From Flavobacterium azooxidireducens (lineage in GTDB: Bacteria; Bacteroidota; Bacteroidia; Flavobacteriales; Flavobacteriaceae): DNA of 64,000 nt. This document shows positions 27,933 to 36,400 of this stretch, one piece after another (position 1 is the first letter of the stretch; each line of letters begins with the position of its first letter). A program made the position numbers and the translations under genes. The notes beneath the pieces were generated by a model. That model worked only from the letters and a program-made list of their open reading frames with translations. It did not search any database and was not told where the DNA came from. The stretch is taken from positions 2,730,001-2,794,000 of the forward strand of contig NZ_CP096205.1 of NCBI RefSeq assembly GCF_023195775.1, in the 5' to 3' direction.

Positions 27933-29872
27933 TTATTTATCGTTGGTTTCTTGGGATTTATATCTTTGACTAGGATGATGTGGAATATTAGGGTATCGTC
28001 TTATTAGCATCCCTTCTTTAATCATTGTGGGAAGAATAAATGATTTTAGGTAGGATGTACTCCTTCCAAGGGTTTCGGCGATGTATTCTGACGATCTGTA
28101 ATCTTCTTTGCAGATATTTAGTATTAGCGTTTCTATTTCCTGTTTTGAAAGTCGCTTACTTACTTTTAATTTTTTGGATTTTTTTGCACTATCTCTATTA
28201 GCCTTTTTAGTATCTATATTATACTTAGTATGTTTATTAGGATTAGTATCTATACTGTTATCTGTGCTAGTATCTATATTAGTATCTATATTAGCTGAGT
28301 TAGTATCTATACTAAGTGTATTATTAGTATCTATATTATTAAAGTTGTCATTAAGGTGATAAGTAGTCCATCTTGATTTACCTTCTTGGATTAAATACCC
28401 TTTTTTGCAAAGTTCCTGCAGTACTTTGGTAATCTCGACTCTGTGTAAACTAACCGTATACTGCAATCTATTGTTTGTAATGTTATCCTCTATATAGCAA
28501 GTAGCAAGTATTAAAAGTTCGTCTTCGGATAAAGTATCTATATTACTTCCGAACTTACTATATAAGCCTTCTAAAGTATCATCACCTAAAATACTAAACA
28601 TAGGTAGTTCTAATTCTACTCTATCCGGATTGTCATAAACACCAAGATATGGTCTTCTCCAACGTGAACTTTCCCAACCTTGCATAATTTTATTGACACC
28701 ACTACCTGCTTTTTCGGCAGAGCCTATGAGCATAAACATTTTTTGTAATATAGTATTTCTACATTCACTAATACCCCTTGGTAATATTGCTCAATTGAAA
28801 CCAAAAGAGTTCCCGGATTTGAAAAGACAAATCCATCTACTTTTTGTTGAATTATAATACTACCTGAAGCTGTGTAATCTGCATGTACTAATGTGTTAAT
28901 AAAGGCTTCTCTAATTGCTATATGGGCAGGCGTTTCATCTTTTCTTACACCATCTTCTAATTTAAATGGTTTTGGTAATCCACTTGTGAGTTTTGGCCAA
29001 ACTTTGAGATAGAATTGTAGTAGATTAGATTCCCAAGTTCCGTCAGGATAAATTCTGTCTGTCCATCGTTCTTTGGGGTCTTGTGATAAATTTTCACGAT
29101 AGTCGGGAAAAAAACTAGGTGTACAGTCTTGTTCTACGATACTATGTCCTTTGCCAAACATCAATAAACCAGCCACAGTGAAGCCTTCCTTTTTTGTTAT
29201 CCGATCTGTTCTGTATGCACCTAAACGTTTTAAAAAATCAATATCTTCGAGACTTAACCATACATGATTTGGTTTGGCACTTGAAAGCAGTTGTTTATAT
29301 CTTTTTAAAGAATTTAAGTCAATATCATCGAAAGTAAATCCATCTAATATTCTTCCGTCAGGATGGTAGGATGTATCTGCATCTGCAATCATACGTCTGA
29401 CTTGGTCGTCAGAACATTTGTAATCGCCTTCGTGATCTCGTTTGTATGTATTTCCTTTGAAAGGATTGCCGTTAAGAAATATTGGTTTTTCTGTTCTTGT
29501 AGCAGCCGGTATTCTGAAAACTAAAACTCTTTTATTCTGTATTTCAACTTCTTTGACATCATTGTTTGCCATGATGTTTTTATTGATTTTGTTTGGATTA
29601 TTTACAATATCCCAAAACGTTTTTTGATGCGTATGAATTGACCTTTCTTCTAAACCTTCAATATTTGCATACCCATTTTTTTCATTGATTCCTAAAACAA
29701 TAAATCCTCCGTTGGTATTTGCAAATGCCGAATAGGTAGACCAAAAAGAGTCGGGAAAGCCATTTTTGGCAGATTTATATTCGAGTTCACTGAACTCATT
29801 GCTAGGGAATGCCGCATAAACCACTGAATTTACAGGAGAGAAGAAATCAAAAAGATTTAGTTGTTGTTCCAT
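27933..29872 (-). pseudogene. AlbA_2/Schlafen-type ATP-binding regulator, frameshifted
   Basis: Two frames together give about 646 aa. The N-terminal part has an AlbA_2/Schlafen domain (SELEYKSAKNGFPDSFWSTYSAFANTNGGFIVLGI) and an HATPase_c_4-like region (AIREAFINTLVHADYTASGSI, FVFSNPGTL). After VSIEQYYQG the reading shifts. Adding one G to the G4 run (C4 at 28774-28777 on the plus strand) restores the expected GGISECRNTILQKMFMLIGSAEKAGSG. The C-terminal part has a winged-helix segment, an (N/S)IDTN-rich linker and a final helical domain. It may be a sequencing error, a real null allele or phase variation. The family is usually annotated as a transcriptional regulator or ATP-binding protein. 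Confidence 0.7.
28208..28335. repeat. TAGTATCTATA repeats encoding IDTN linker
   Basis: Six exact TAGTATCTATA units occur within 128 bp of the AlbA-type gene, and a related unit follows near 28537. On the minus strand they encode repeated N-I-D-T-N, a low-complexity linker. Such arrays can gain or lose units by slippage. Confidence 0.7.
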
Positions 29873-30174
29873 TTATTGAAGTACTTTTTACAAATATATT
29901 AATTCACATTTGAATATTTTTATTCTATATACATCAATTTTGAAGTTGGAGTATTTGTTTTGTTTTTGGGTTTTTGATAGAATATTATGATAAGTGTAGA
30001 TGGTGGAAGATAGTTAGGGGAGGAGATGTGGATTTGATATTCTCACCGTAGTTTGTGGACGAGACAAGAAGGAGAGGGAGATGATGCAGATAAGTTGAAC
30101 GGTATTATAGTTTTTATCAAGCCGAAAGAGATAGTGATTATGAAATATCTATCCCTTTTGGTTTTGGAAAATCC
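29873..30174. other. Gene-free stretch with a coding-like scrap
   Basis: No complete gene is seen. On the plus strand the segment YQAERDSDYEISIPFGFGKS (around 30115-30180) reads like protein but runs into the complement of the AbiEii gene end and soon stops. The reading is too short to assign. Confidence 0.35.
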
Positions 30175-30906
30175 TTACCTAAAAAAGCATATAATTCTCG
30201 TACTTTTGAACGCCAACTTATATCTGGCTTCTACCAACGTTTTACTGCCTTCAGTAATTTTAATAGTATCGAGTGTATGTGTTGGAAATTTTGAAGAAGT
30301 TGTGATGTTGTCAAAACTAATTAGTAGTTCAAGGTTATCTAAAACAGATTGGTTTTTATCTAAATCAAAAATTGTTTTATGCTCTTCTTTATTGAATTTT
30401 TCAGCTTTCTCTTTTAGACTTTCATAGAGTGTGCTTAATTTTATCTCATCCGTTATAAAATCTAAATCGTAAATGTCTTTTTTAGTAGAACGATTGGCCA
30501 AACTAACTAGTTTGTATAAACCAATATCGGCTTTACTGAATAATCGAATGTTATTGATCGTATCCATTTTGAAAAGATGTTTCATATTTTGTAAAACATC
30601 CACTTTTATCATTATTCCCTCTTCAGTGTCAATAAAAAATCTTAAAAAAGAATATTGATCATTTATATCACACGGGTTATCAAAATTTCCGGCACTCTTA
30701 CCAAAATGAGCTTTTACCTCTTCTTGAATTTTATTAAAACCCTCTAAACCGATGATTTCGGGACAAAATAAATCAATATCATCTGAAATTCTGTGGTTGT
30801 ACTGTATTGCTAAATTGGTTCCACCGGCTAAACCAAAATTGGCTAATGAAGGCAAACTTTGTAATTGAAGAATTGTTTTGACAATAGTTGGAGAAACCGC
30901 AGTCAT
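30175..30906 (-). CDS. AbiEii/AbiGii-type nucleotidyltransferase toxin
   Basis: The 243-aa protein has the nucleotidyltransferase core motif GLAGGTNLAIQ (residues 25-35) and the acidic pair in RISDDIDLF (about 39-47). These mark the AbiEii family, whose members transfer nucleotides to tRNA and act as toxins. The C-terminus ends AFKSTRIICFFR. It follows the DUF6922 gene by 3 nt, the usual antitoxin-toxin order. A complete active-site pattern suggests that the toxin is intact. Confidence 0.85.
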   Translation of the reverse strand: MTAVSPTIVKTILQLQSLPSLANFGLAGGTNLAIQYNHRISDDIDLFCPEIIGLEGFNKIQEEVKAHFGKSAGNFDNPCDINDQYSFLRFFIDTEEGIMIKVDVLQNMKHLFKMDTINNIRLFSKADIGLYKLVSLANRSTKKDIYDLDFITDEIKLSTLYESLKEKAEKFNKEEHKTIFDLDKNQSVLDNLELLISFDNITTSSKFPTHTLDTIKITEGSKTLVEARYKLAFKSTRIICFFR

Positions 30907-30909
30907 TTT

Positions 30910-31197
30910 TTAGAGCGAATACCGAAGAAAAGGTTCTACTTTATATCTTTTTGCCACACTAACACAAACTTTATTACTAATGTTTTCTTTCGTGTTTTTA
31001 AGGTATTTTACAATAACTCTAGGCGTATATAATTGCTCTAATCTTTTAATGTCTTGCTCAAAAGTATCCGGAGTTGTTGCATACATAGCTCTTGGGATAA
31101 TGATAGCTTTATCTTTCTCCAGACTTAACTTTTCAAAATCCATATCCCAAAAAAGGTGTTTAGGTAAAATTGACGCTATGTTTACTTTTGGTTTCAT
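30910..31197 (-). CDS. DUF6922-like antitoxin
   Basis: This 95-aa protein (MKPKVNIASILPKHLFWDMD...) resembles DUF6922 proteins that precede AbiEii nucleotidyltransferases in Bacteroidetes. It is presumed to be the antitoxin and perhaps an autoregulator, because operator-like inverted repeats lie just upstream. It has no recognisable HTH by eye. The pairing is known from related loci; the activity here is inferred. Confidence 0.7.
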   Translation of the reverse strand: MKPKVNIASILPKHLFWDMDFEKLSLEKDKAIIIPRAMYATTPDTFEQDIKRLEQLYTPRVIVKYLKNTKENISNKVCVSVAKRYKVEPFLRYSL

Positions 31198-31221
31198 TAT
31201 TTAGTATTAATCAACTATCAT

Positions 31222-31272
31222 ACCAATATAAACTCTACATATTGGTTATCATTATACTAGTATACAAAAGTA
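31222..31272 (-). promoter_or_regulatory. Promoter and operator-like palindromes of the toxin-antitoxin pair
   Basis: On the minus strand a consensus -7 element TACTTTTG (complement of 31265-31272) is followed by the perfect palindrome TATACTAGTATA (31253-31264) at the expected start of transcription. Further downstream the arms ACCAATAT (31222-31229) and ATATTGGT (31239-31246) form a second inverted repeat. They are good candidates for autoregulatory binding sites. Confidence 0.55.
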
Positions 31273-31374
31273 TAAATTTTTATTTATATCAATAGTCATT
31301 CATGCAATAGTTTAAATCAAGTTAGTTTTTCTTAATTCTTTTTTGAAGAAATGTTGTCTTTTTCCTCCCCCCGG

Positions 31375-31393
31375 CCCCCTCCGAAGGAGGGGG
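31375..31393. repeat. G+C-rich hairpin in AT-rich spacer
   Basis: CCCCCTCC (31375-31382) and GGAGGGGG (31386-31393) form a compact hairpin with a GAA loop in an otherwise AT-rich intergenic region. Similar short GC-rich repeats occur between Flavobacterium genes. From 31273 to 31640 I see no gene. Confidence 0.55.
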
Positions 31394-31640
31394 AGACGTT
31401 GTAGATGTGGAGGGCGTTGTATTTAGTGTAGCTATGAAATCTTGTTTCACTGCTAAATTTTGTTTGCTATTTACTACATAATGTGTAGTGTTTCGCGAAT
31501 GGGATATGTCAAAAATAATAGATTGTTCACTTTTATTTAATGTTCACGGAAACGTGAACAAATATAGTTTGTGAACATTGTGGAATAGGTTGGAATTTTT
31601 TGCCAATTTGGACTTAAGCAGGTTGTTGTTTTTATCTCTT

Positions 31641-31758
31641 AAAAGTGCTTTTTGCTGCACTTTTTGACGCTCTTACTTTGATTATTGCCTTTTAAATACC
31701 TAATAGTGCTTTTTAATGCTCTTTTTGTTGTGAAATAGAAAAATAGTTTTATATTTGT
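31641..31758 (+). promoter_or_regulatory. hipB promoter and repeated candidate operators
   Basis: A consensus -7 element TATATTTG (31751-31758) lies 19 bp before the first candidate hipB ATG. Upstream, AAAAGTGC (31641-31648) and GCACTTTT (31657-31664) form an inverted repeat. AGTGCTTTTT is repeated at 31644 and 31705, and TGCACTTT recurs at the start codon. These AGTGC/GCACT elements are candidate HipB operators. Confidence 0.5.
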
Positions 31759-31776
31759 ATTAAATAATGCTATATA

Positions 31777-31989
31777 ATGCACTTTATGGAAATCATACAA
31801 ACCATCAAAGAACGTAGGGAAGTTTTGCAAGTTACACAAGAGACCTTGGCGGAACTATCAGGCGTTGGCTTGCGGACCTTGAAACAGCTGGAGAGCGGAA
31901 AAGGAAACCCTACGTTGTTGACCTTGCAAAAGGTAGCCGACGTGTTAGGTATGGAAGTTTGCTTAAAAGTTAAAGCGATTGGTACATGA
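31777..31989 (+). CDS. hipB: HipB-like HTH antitoxin
   Basis: The 70-aa protein is almost entirely a Cro/CI-type HTH (VTQETLAELSGVGLRTLKQLE, then GNPTLLTLQKVADVLGM). Two starts are possible; the second ATG at 31786 (MEIIQTIKER) gives a slightly shorter protein and is equally plausible. It overlaps the following hipS-like gene by 4 nt. HipB proteins bind and repress their own promoter and bind the HipA/HipT kinase. Family and operon order make this call firm, but the start is uncertain. Confidence 0.85.
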   Translation: MHFMEIIQTIKERREVLQVTQETLAELSGVGLRTLKQLESGKGNPTLLTLQKVADVLGMEVCLKVKAIGT

Positions 31990-32318
31990 GAAGTGCTAAA
32001 ATACTATTTAAAAATGAAGAGGCTGGAATTTTAATCCAGCATGATGATGGTTCGTTTAGCTTTCGTTATCATGATGCCTGGTTTACCAACGAGAATAAGC
32101 CCGCCATTAGCTTGGGTTTACCTAAAGTACAGCAGGAGTATCAGTCACCCTATCTTTTTCCTTTTTTTTATAATTTGCTCCCCGAAGGTTCTAACAAGCA
32201 GGTTGTTTGCAAATTAAATAGAATTGACCGTAAAGACTATTTTGGTTTGTTGCTTACCACTGCCAAGAATGACAGCATAGGGGCTGTACGTGTTATTGAA
32301 ATAGCCCAGGAAGTATAA
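31986..32318 (+). CDS. hipS: HipS-like protein (separate HipA N-terminal domain)
   Basis: The 110-aa protein corresponds to the N-terminal subdomain of HipA: ISLGLPKVQQEY, LFPFFYNLLPEGSNKQVVCK, and DYFGLLLTTAKNDSIGAVRV. In the EPEC HipBST system the equivalent free-standing HipS is the antitoxin for HipT. Here it lies between hipB and the kinase gene and overlaps hipB. A split of an ancestral hipA by a stop codon is the other reading, but the 16-nt gap and fresh ATG of the next gene argue for two proteins. Confidence 0.8.
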   Translation: MRSAKILFKNEEAGILIQHDDGSFSFRYHDAWFTNENKPAISLGLPKVQQEYQSPYLFPFFYNLLPEGSNKQVVCKLNRIDRKDYFGLLLTTAKNDSIGAVRVIEIAQEV

Positions 32319-32334
32319 CGTATAATCGCTATTT

Positions 32335-33348
32335 ATGAAAGCAAAAGACATCGTAACCGATACCGATTTATTGACCTTTACACATTGTCCGGGAACATTA
32401 GCCAGCGGGTTTAACACCTATAGCCAAACTGCTTTAAACAGAGTGTTTCAAGGTAAAAAAGTGCATCATATTTTGCCTTATGTTTCTCCTGCTTCTAATG
32501 CCGAAACAGATGCTCTGTTTGAGGAAAACCGAAGACAAATGTCGATATCCGGTGTTCAAGAAAAATTTTCTGTTCTCCTTGAAAAAAACAAACTACGACT
32601 CATAGCTGAAAATGAGCAAGGCACCTATATATTGAAACCTATTCCCAGTGCCGGAAAGAAACCCGATCAAATGCCTGCCAATGAACATTTAACCATGCAA
32701 ATAGCCCGTCAACTGTATGGCGTAGAAACAGCGGAAAATGCGATGATTTTTTTTAAAGATGGTACTCCAGCCTACATCACTAAACGATTTGATGTTCAAA
32801 GCGATGGTTCAAAATTAGCTCAAGAAGATTTTGCTTCTTTGGCACAGCGAACACCGCAAACACATGGTACTGATTACAAATATTTGGGCAACTATTTAGA
32901 ACTGTTTGAGTTGATGCAAAGGCATTTGCCCACTTATAAAATCGAAGCTCCCAAGCTATTGAAATTATTGGTGTTTAATTATCTTTTTTCGAATGGAGAC
33001 GCTCATTTTAAAAATTTTTCTGTTATTGAAACGTCGATGGGCGACTATCGTTTGAGTCCGGCTTATGACTTGCTCAATAGTCGTATTCATATAGATGATA
33101 AAGATTTTGCCTTGGACGATGGCTTATTGCCTAAAAATTTGGCTCAAGGTAAAATAGGTTTGCAATTTGCCAAATTAGCGGAGCTAGCCGGAATTGGTGA
33201 AAAGAATTTTCAAGCCATTATGGCGTTGATGCTCTTTAAATCTGATTTGGTTGAAAAAATGGTAGCCGCCTCTTTTTTGAATGACACGACCAAACGGAAT
33301 TATTTGCAGTCTTATCAGGGTCGATTGAAACAGTTGGCGAAGGTGTGA
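32335..33348 (+). CDS. hipT: HipT/HipA-type serine/threonine kinase toxin
   Basis: The 337-aa protein has the HipA kinase core without the N-terminal subdomain. S70-I-S72 (MSISGVQEKF) matches the Gly-rich-loop serines of HipT. The catalytic Asp222 lies in NGDAHFKN, and Asp245 in PAYDLLN is the metal-binding DFG-like residue. EPEC HipT phosphorylates tryptophanyl-tRNA synthetase, while HipA phosphorylates glutamyl-tRNA synthetase. The target here is not known, although the gene layout fits HipT. All catalytic residues are present, so the toxin appears intact. Confidence 0.85.
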   Translation: MKAKDIVTDTDLLTFTHCPGTLASGFNTYSQTALNRVFQGKKVHHILPYVSPASNAETDALFEENRRQMSISGVQEKFSVLLEKNKLRLIAENEQGTYILKPIPSAGKKPDQMPANEHLTMQIARQLYGVETAENAMIFFKDGTPAYITKRFDVQSDGSKLAQEDFASLAQRTPQTHGTDYKYLGNYLELFELMQRHLPTYKIEAPKLLKLLVFNYLFSNGDAHFKNFSVIETSMGDYRLSPAYDLLNSRIHIDDKDFALDDGLLPKNLAQGKIGLQFAKLAELAGIGEKNFQAIMALMLFKSDLVEKMVAASFLNDTTKRNYLQSYQGRLKQLAKV

Positions 33349-33430
33349 TCTTGCAGTGTTTTAATGTTTATTTATTACTTGGATTGCGGGTATTTCTCTG
33401 AGGGGAAAGATTTATGAGGAGAAAACAAAC

Positions 33431-33808
33431 TCATGAACATTGCGGACAAAACCCCAAGACTGTAAAATTAACTTCGGTGACCTTATATTTTTGAGGTAGT
33501 TCAAACGATGGTTTGACGTCTTCCAGACAAGTGACCGTCTTGCACTTCTGACAGCTAAAATGGATGTGATTGTGGTTGTGAAGTGTTGCACAACTATGGC
33601 AACCGGCAAACTTGACGCCACCGTCAACATTGACCACCTTATGAATAACATCTTCTTCGATCAACCTTTCCAATACTCTGTAAGTTGTTACCCTGTCGCA
33701 CAAGCCGTCCAATGCTACTTGGATTTCTGCTGCTGACAAAGCCATTCCGGATTGCGTAATGAGGTTTAAAATAGCTGATTTGGCTACTGTATTTCTTGAC
33801 TGTTTCAT
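33431..33808 (-). CDS. Fur-family regulator, Zur-like
   Basis: I chose the ATG at 33808 (MKQSRNTVAKSAILN, 125 aa); the longer frame would start inside the operator region. The N-terminal winged HTH (ALSAAEIQVALDGLCDRVTTYRVLERLIE) is followed by a His/Cys-rich metal region (GCHSCATLHNHNHIHFSCQKC) and a terminal CPQC pair. Divergent from a COG0523 GTPase, with palindromes between, it most likely senses zinc and represses at low demand. A generic Fur or Per activity cannot be excluded from the sequence. Confidence 0.8.
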   Translation of the reverse strand: MKQSRNTVAKSAILNLITQSGMALSAAEIQVALDGLCDRVTTYRVLERLIEEDVIHKVVNVDGGVKFAGCHSCATLHNHNHIHFSCQKCKTVTCLEDVKPSFELPQKYKVTEVNFTVLGFCPQCS

Positions 33809-33826
33809 TTTCTTGACTTTCTTTAA

Positions 33827-33879
33827 TGCAACATTGTTGTGTTTACAAAGATAATGTTTATTTTTGCAACAATGTTGCA
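33827..33879. promoter_or_regulatory. Two Zur-like boxes in divergent promoter region
   Basis: TGCAACAATGTTGCA (33865-33879) is a perfect 7-1-7 palindrome, 13 bp before the COG0523 gene start. TGCAACATTGTTGTG (33827-33841) is the same motif with a degenerate second half, placed near the Fur-family start. They are likely operators for the adjacent repressor, controlling both directions. Confidence 0.65.
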
Positions 33880-33892
33880 TTAATAATCAATT

Positions 33893-35101
33893 ATGATGTC
33901 TGAAAAAAAATTACCCGTAACCGTTTTGAGCGGTTTCCTTGGAGCAGGAAAGACCACTTTGCTCAACCACGTTTTGCATAACAAAGAAGGCTTGAAAGTT
34001 GCTGTAATTGTTAATGATATGAGCGAGGTAAATGTGGATGCACGACTTGTGAGCGAACAAAATGTGCTTTCGAGAACCGAAGAAAAGCTTGTAGAAATGA
34101 GTAATGGTTGCATCTGCTGTACGCTTCGAGAAGATTTGATGGTGGAAGTAGAAAAGTTAGCCAAAGAAGGCCGTTTTGATTATCTGCTTATTGAAAGTAC
34201 AGGCATTAGTGAGCCCATTCCTGTGGCACAAACCTTCAGTTTTGTAAGTGAAGACGGTGCGATAGATTTGTCTAAATTCAGCTATATTGATACTATGGTT
34301 ACCGTAGTAGATTGTTTTAATTTTTTTAATGATTTTGGTACTAACGAATTATTGGCAGACCGAAATCTAACCGATATGGATGGCGACTATAGAACCATTG
34401 TGAACCTGCTGACCGATCAAATAGAATTTGCCAATGTGATTATTTTAAACAAAACAGATTTGGTAGATACCAAAACGGTTGGGCTTTTGAAAGCATCTAT
34501 TCAAAAATTAAACCCAGGTGCAAAAATTCTAACTTCAGATTTTAGCAAAGTTGAACTGAAGGAAATTTTAAACACCAACCTATTTGACTTTGAAGAAGCC
34601 CAAACCTCAGCAGGCTGGCAAAAAGAATTAGAAAATGGGGTACACACTCCAGAAACAGAAGAATACGGTATTTCTTCTTTCGTGTTCCGAAATCAAAAGC
34701 CCTTTCATCCGGAACGGTTTTGGAATTATTTGAATGAAGCCTATCCAAGCGGGATTATCCGAGCCAAGGGATTGTTTTGGCTGGCTTCACGACCCGATGA
34801 TGCTATTAATTTTAGCCAGGCAGGAGGTTCAACACGAATTGAAAGAGCCGGTGTTTGGTGGGCAAGTATGCCGTTTAACGAACGTATGAGCTATGCTTCA
34901 TTTATGGATAATCAGGAGGAGATTGAAGGGCGTTGGAGTAGGCAATGGGGAGACAGAATGAATGAGCTTGTATTTATTGGTCAGGATATTGATCAAGAAG
35001 TGATGATAATGGAACTTGAAAAATGTTTACTGCAGGAGCAAGAAAACTATCAGTTTGACAATGGCGTAACGTTCAATGATCCTTTTCCGAAAAACATTTA
35101 A
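33893..35101 (+). CDS. COG0523 (CobW-like) GTPase, zinc-homeostasis type
   Basis: This 402-aa P-loop GTPase has Walker [11 protein letters not shown] (residues 14-23), the metal motif GCICC (about residues 72-76), a Walker B-like [11 protein letters not shown] and the G4 motif NKTD. These place it in COG0523, metallochaperone-like GTPases. Under zinc limitation they help deliver or save zinc. Regulation by the divergent Fur/Zur-like protein is supported by the palindrome just upstream. The next gene starts 1 nt after its stop, so the two are co-transcribed. Cobalt or nitrile-hydratase roles are less likely here. Confidence 0.85.
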   Translation: MMSEKKLPVTVLSGFLGAGKTTLLNHVLHNKEGLKVAVIVNDMSEVNVDARLVSEQNVLSRTEEKLVEMSNGCICCTLREDLMVEVEKLAKEGRFDYLLIESTGISEPIPVAQTFSFVSEDGAIDLSKFSYIDTMVTVVDCFNFFNDFGTNELLADRNLTDMDGDYRTIVNLLTDQIEFANVIILNKTDLVDTKTVGLLKASIQKLNPGAKILTSDFSKVELKEILNTNLFDFEEAQTSAGWQKELENGVHTPETEEYGISSFVFRNQKPFHPERFWNYLNEAYPSGIIRAKGLFWLASRPDDAINFSQAGGSTRIERAGVWWASMPFNERMSYASFMDNQEEIEGRWSRQWGDRMNELVFIGQDIDQEVMIMELEKCLLQEQENYQFDNGVTFNDPFPKNI

Positions 35102-35102
35102 A

Positions 35103-36116
35103 ATGAACAACAAAATAACAAGGAGAACCCTTATCAAACAAGGCGGACTTGCACTAACAGCAATGGCATTGCCTTTTCCGCTAACCTCTTTTGAAAAATT
35201 TAATCTTATGAACGTCAACAAAAATTATGATGTAATCATCATCGGCGGAAGCTATGCTGGCCTTTCTGCCGCAATGGCTTTGGGAAGAGCTTTACGCAAT
35301 GTCTTAATCATTGACAGCGGATTGCCCTGCAACCGACAAACGCCACATTCACATAATTTCATCACACAAGACGGGGCGAAACCAAGTGAAATTGCCGCCG
35401 CAGCCAAAGCTCAGGTTTTGAAATATAAGTCTGTAAAATTCTTGAGTGATTTTGCTGTTGACGGAAAGAAAACCGAAAAAGGTTTTGAATTAACTACACA
35501 AAGTGGTCTGGCATTCACAGCCAAAAAACTTGTTTTTGCAACCGGTGTAAAGGATATAATGCCTGATATCAAAGGATTTTCAGATTGTTGGGGAGTTTCG
35601 GTCATTCATTGCCCGTATTGTCACGGCTATGAAGTGAAAGATGAAAAAACAGGTATTTTGGCCAATGGTGATTTTGCACTGCATTATGCCCAACTCATTC
35701 GCAATTGGACAAAAGACCTGGCCATTTTTACTAACGGGACCTCTACTTTGACGAGAGAGCAAACTGACAAAATTACCAAGCACAACATTCCGATCATTGA
35801 AAAAGAAATTGCCTACTTGAAACATGAAAACGGTCATATTCAACAGATTGTTTTCAATGATCATTCGACTTTTGACCTAAAAGCCATTTATTCACGTCCC
35901 GACTTTGAACAACATTGCAAGATTCCCGAAATGCTGGGGTGCGAACTCACAGAACAAGGTCTTTTGAAAGTAGATATGTTTCAAAGAACAACCGTGACGA
36001 ATGTTTTTGCCTGTGGCGATAATTCAAGTCCAATGCGTTCAGTAGCCAATGCAGTATCTACAGGTAGTCTTGTAGGTGCCATGACAAATAACATTATGAC
36101 TGAAGAAGAATTTTAG
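35103..36116 (+). CDS. Tat-signal FAD-dependent thioredoxin-reductase-like protein
   Basis: Starting at ATG 35103 it is 337 aa. Residues 6-7 are twin arginines (ITRRTLIKQGGLALTAMALP), a plausible Tat leader. An FAD-binding GGSYAGLSAA follows (about residues 51-62), then a CPYC redox pair (IHCPYCHGYEV) and an FAD-terminal TNVFACGDNSS motif. The fold resembles low-molecular-weight thioredoxin reductases, but the NADPH-binding GxGxx(A/G) motif is replaced by ILANGDFALHYA. It starts immediately after the zinc GTPase. Redox repair of exported or zinc-thiol proteins is conceivable; the substrate is unknown. Confidence 0.7.
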   Translation: MNNKITRRTLIKQGGLALTAMALPFPLTSFEKFNLMNVNKNYDVIIIGGSYAGLSAAMALGRALRNVLIIDSGLPCNRQTPHSHNFITQDGAKPSEIAAAAKAQVLKYKSVKFLSDFAVDGKKTEKGFELTTQSGLAFTAKKLVFATGVKDIMPDIKGFSDCWGVSVIHCPYCHGYEVKDEKTGILANGDFALHYAQLIRNWTKDLAIFTNGTSTLTREQTDKITKHNIPIIEKEIAYLKHENGHIQQIVFNDHSTFDLKAIYSRPDFEQHCKIPEMLGCELTEQGLLKVDMFQRTTVTNVFACGDNSSPMRSVANAVSTGSLVGAMTNNIMTEEEF

Positions 36117-36350
36117 GCGTGAAACCCTAACCATTCCAGTCATATTATACGCAGAACGATTTGAAAAATAGTTAAATGGAATTTTAATGAATGCTTTATT
36201 GCTGCTTTTTTTGAGTGGTAAATTCCCGAATTTATACTGTGTGTTTCGAAAATTTATTACTAGAGTATTTGTGCTATTTGGCATACTATGAAAAGAATCA
36301 TAAAATCAAAATAAAATAATTAAGTGTATTTTATTTTCAGTGATAAGATA
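36117..36350. other. Spacer without gene
   Basis: About 230 bp of AT-rich DNA follows the flavoprotein gene. Frames here are short and unrelated to known proteins. No promoter or repeat could be supported. Confidence 0.5.
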
Positions 36351-36355
36351 TAAAA

Positions 36356-36379
36356 AGCCGCTCTTTTTCGAGAGCGGCT
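36356..36379 (-). terminator. Terminator of the peroxiredoxin gene
   Basis: AGCCGCTCT (36356-36364) and AGAGCGGCT (36371-36379) form a 9-bp stem with a 6-nt loop. On the minus strand it is followed by TTTTTA, as expected for the peroxiredoxin transcript. Confidence 0.8.
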
Positions 36380-36400
36380 ATTACGTGAAATTCGCTGTAT

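Noticed and set aside
28196..28350. CRISPR array
   Set aside because: The TAGTATCTATA units are short, unevenly spaced and lie inside a coding sequence; no spacers or cas genes are present.
30053..30427. 124-codon plus-strand frame
   Set aside because: It is largely the complement of the AbiEii gene, which has clear catalytic motifs.
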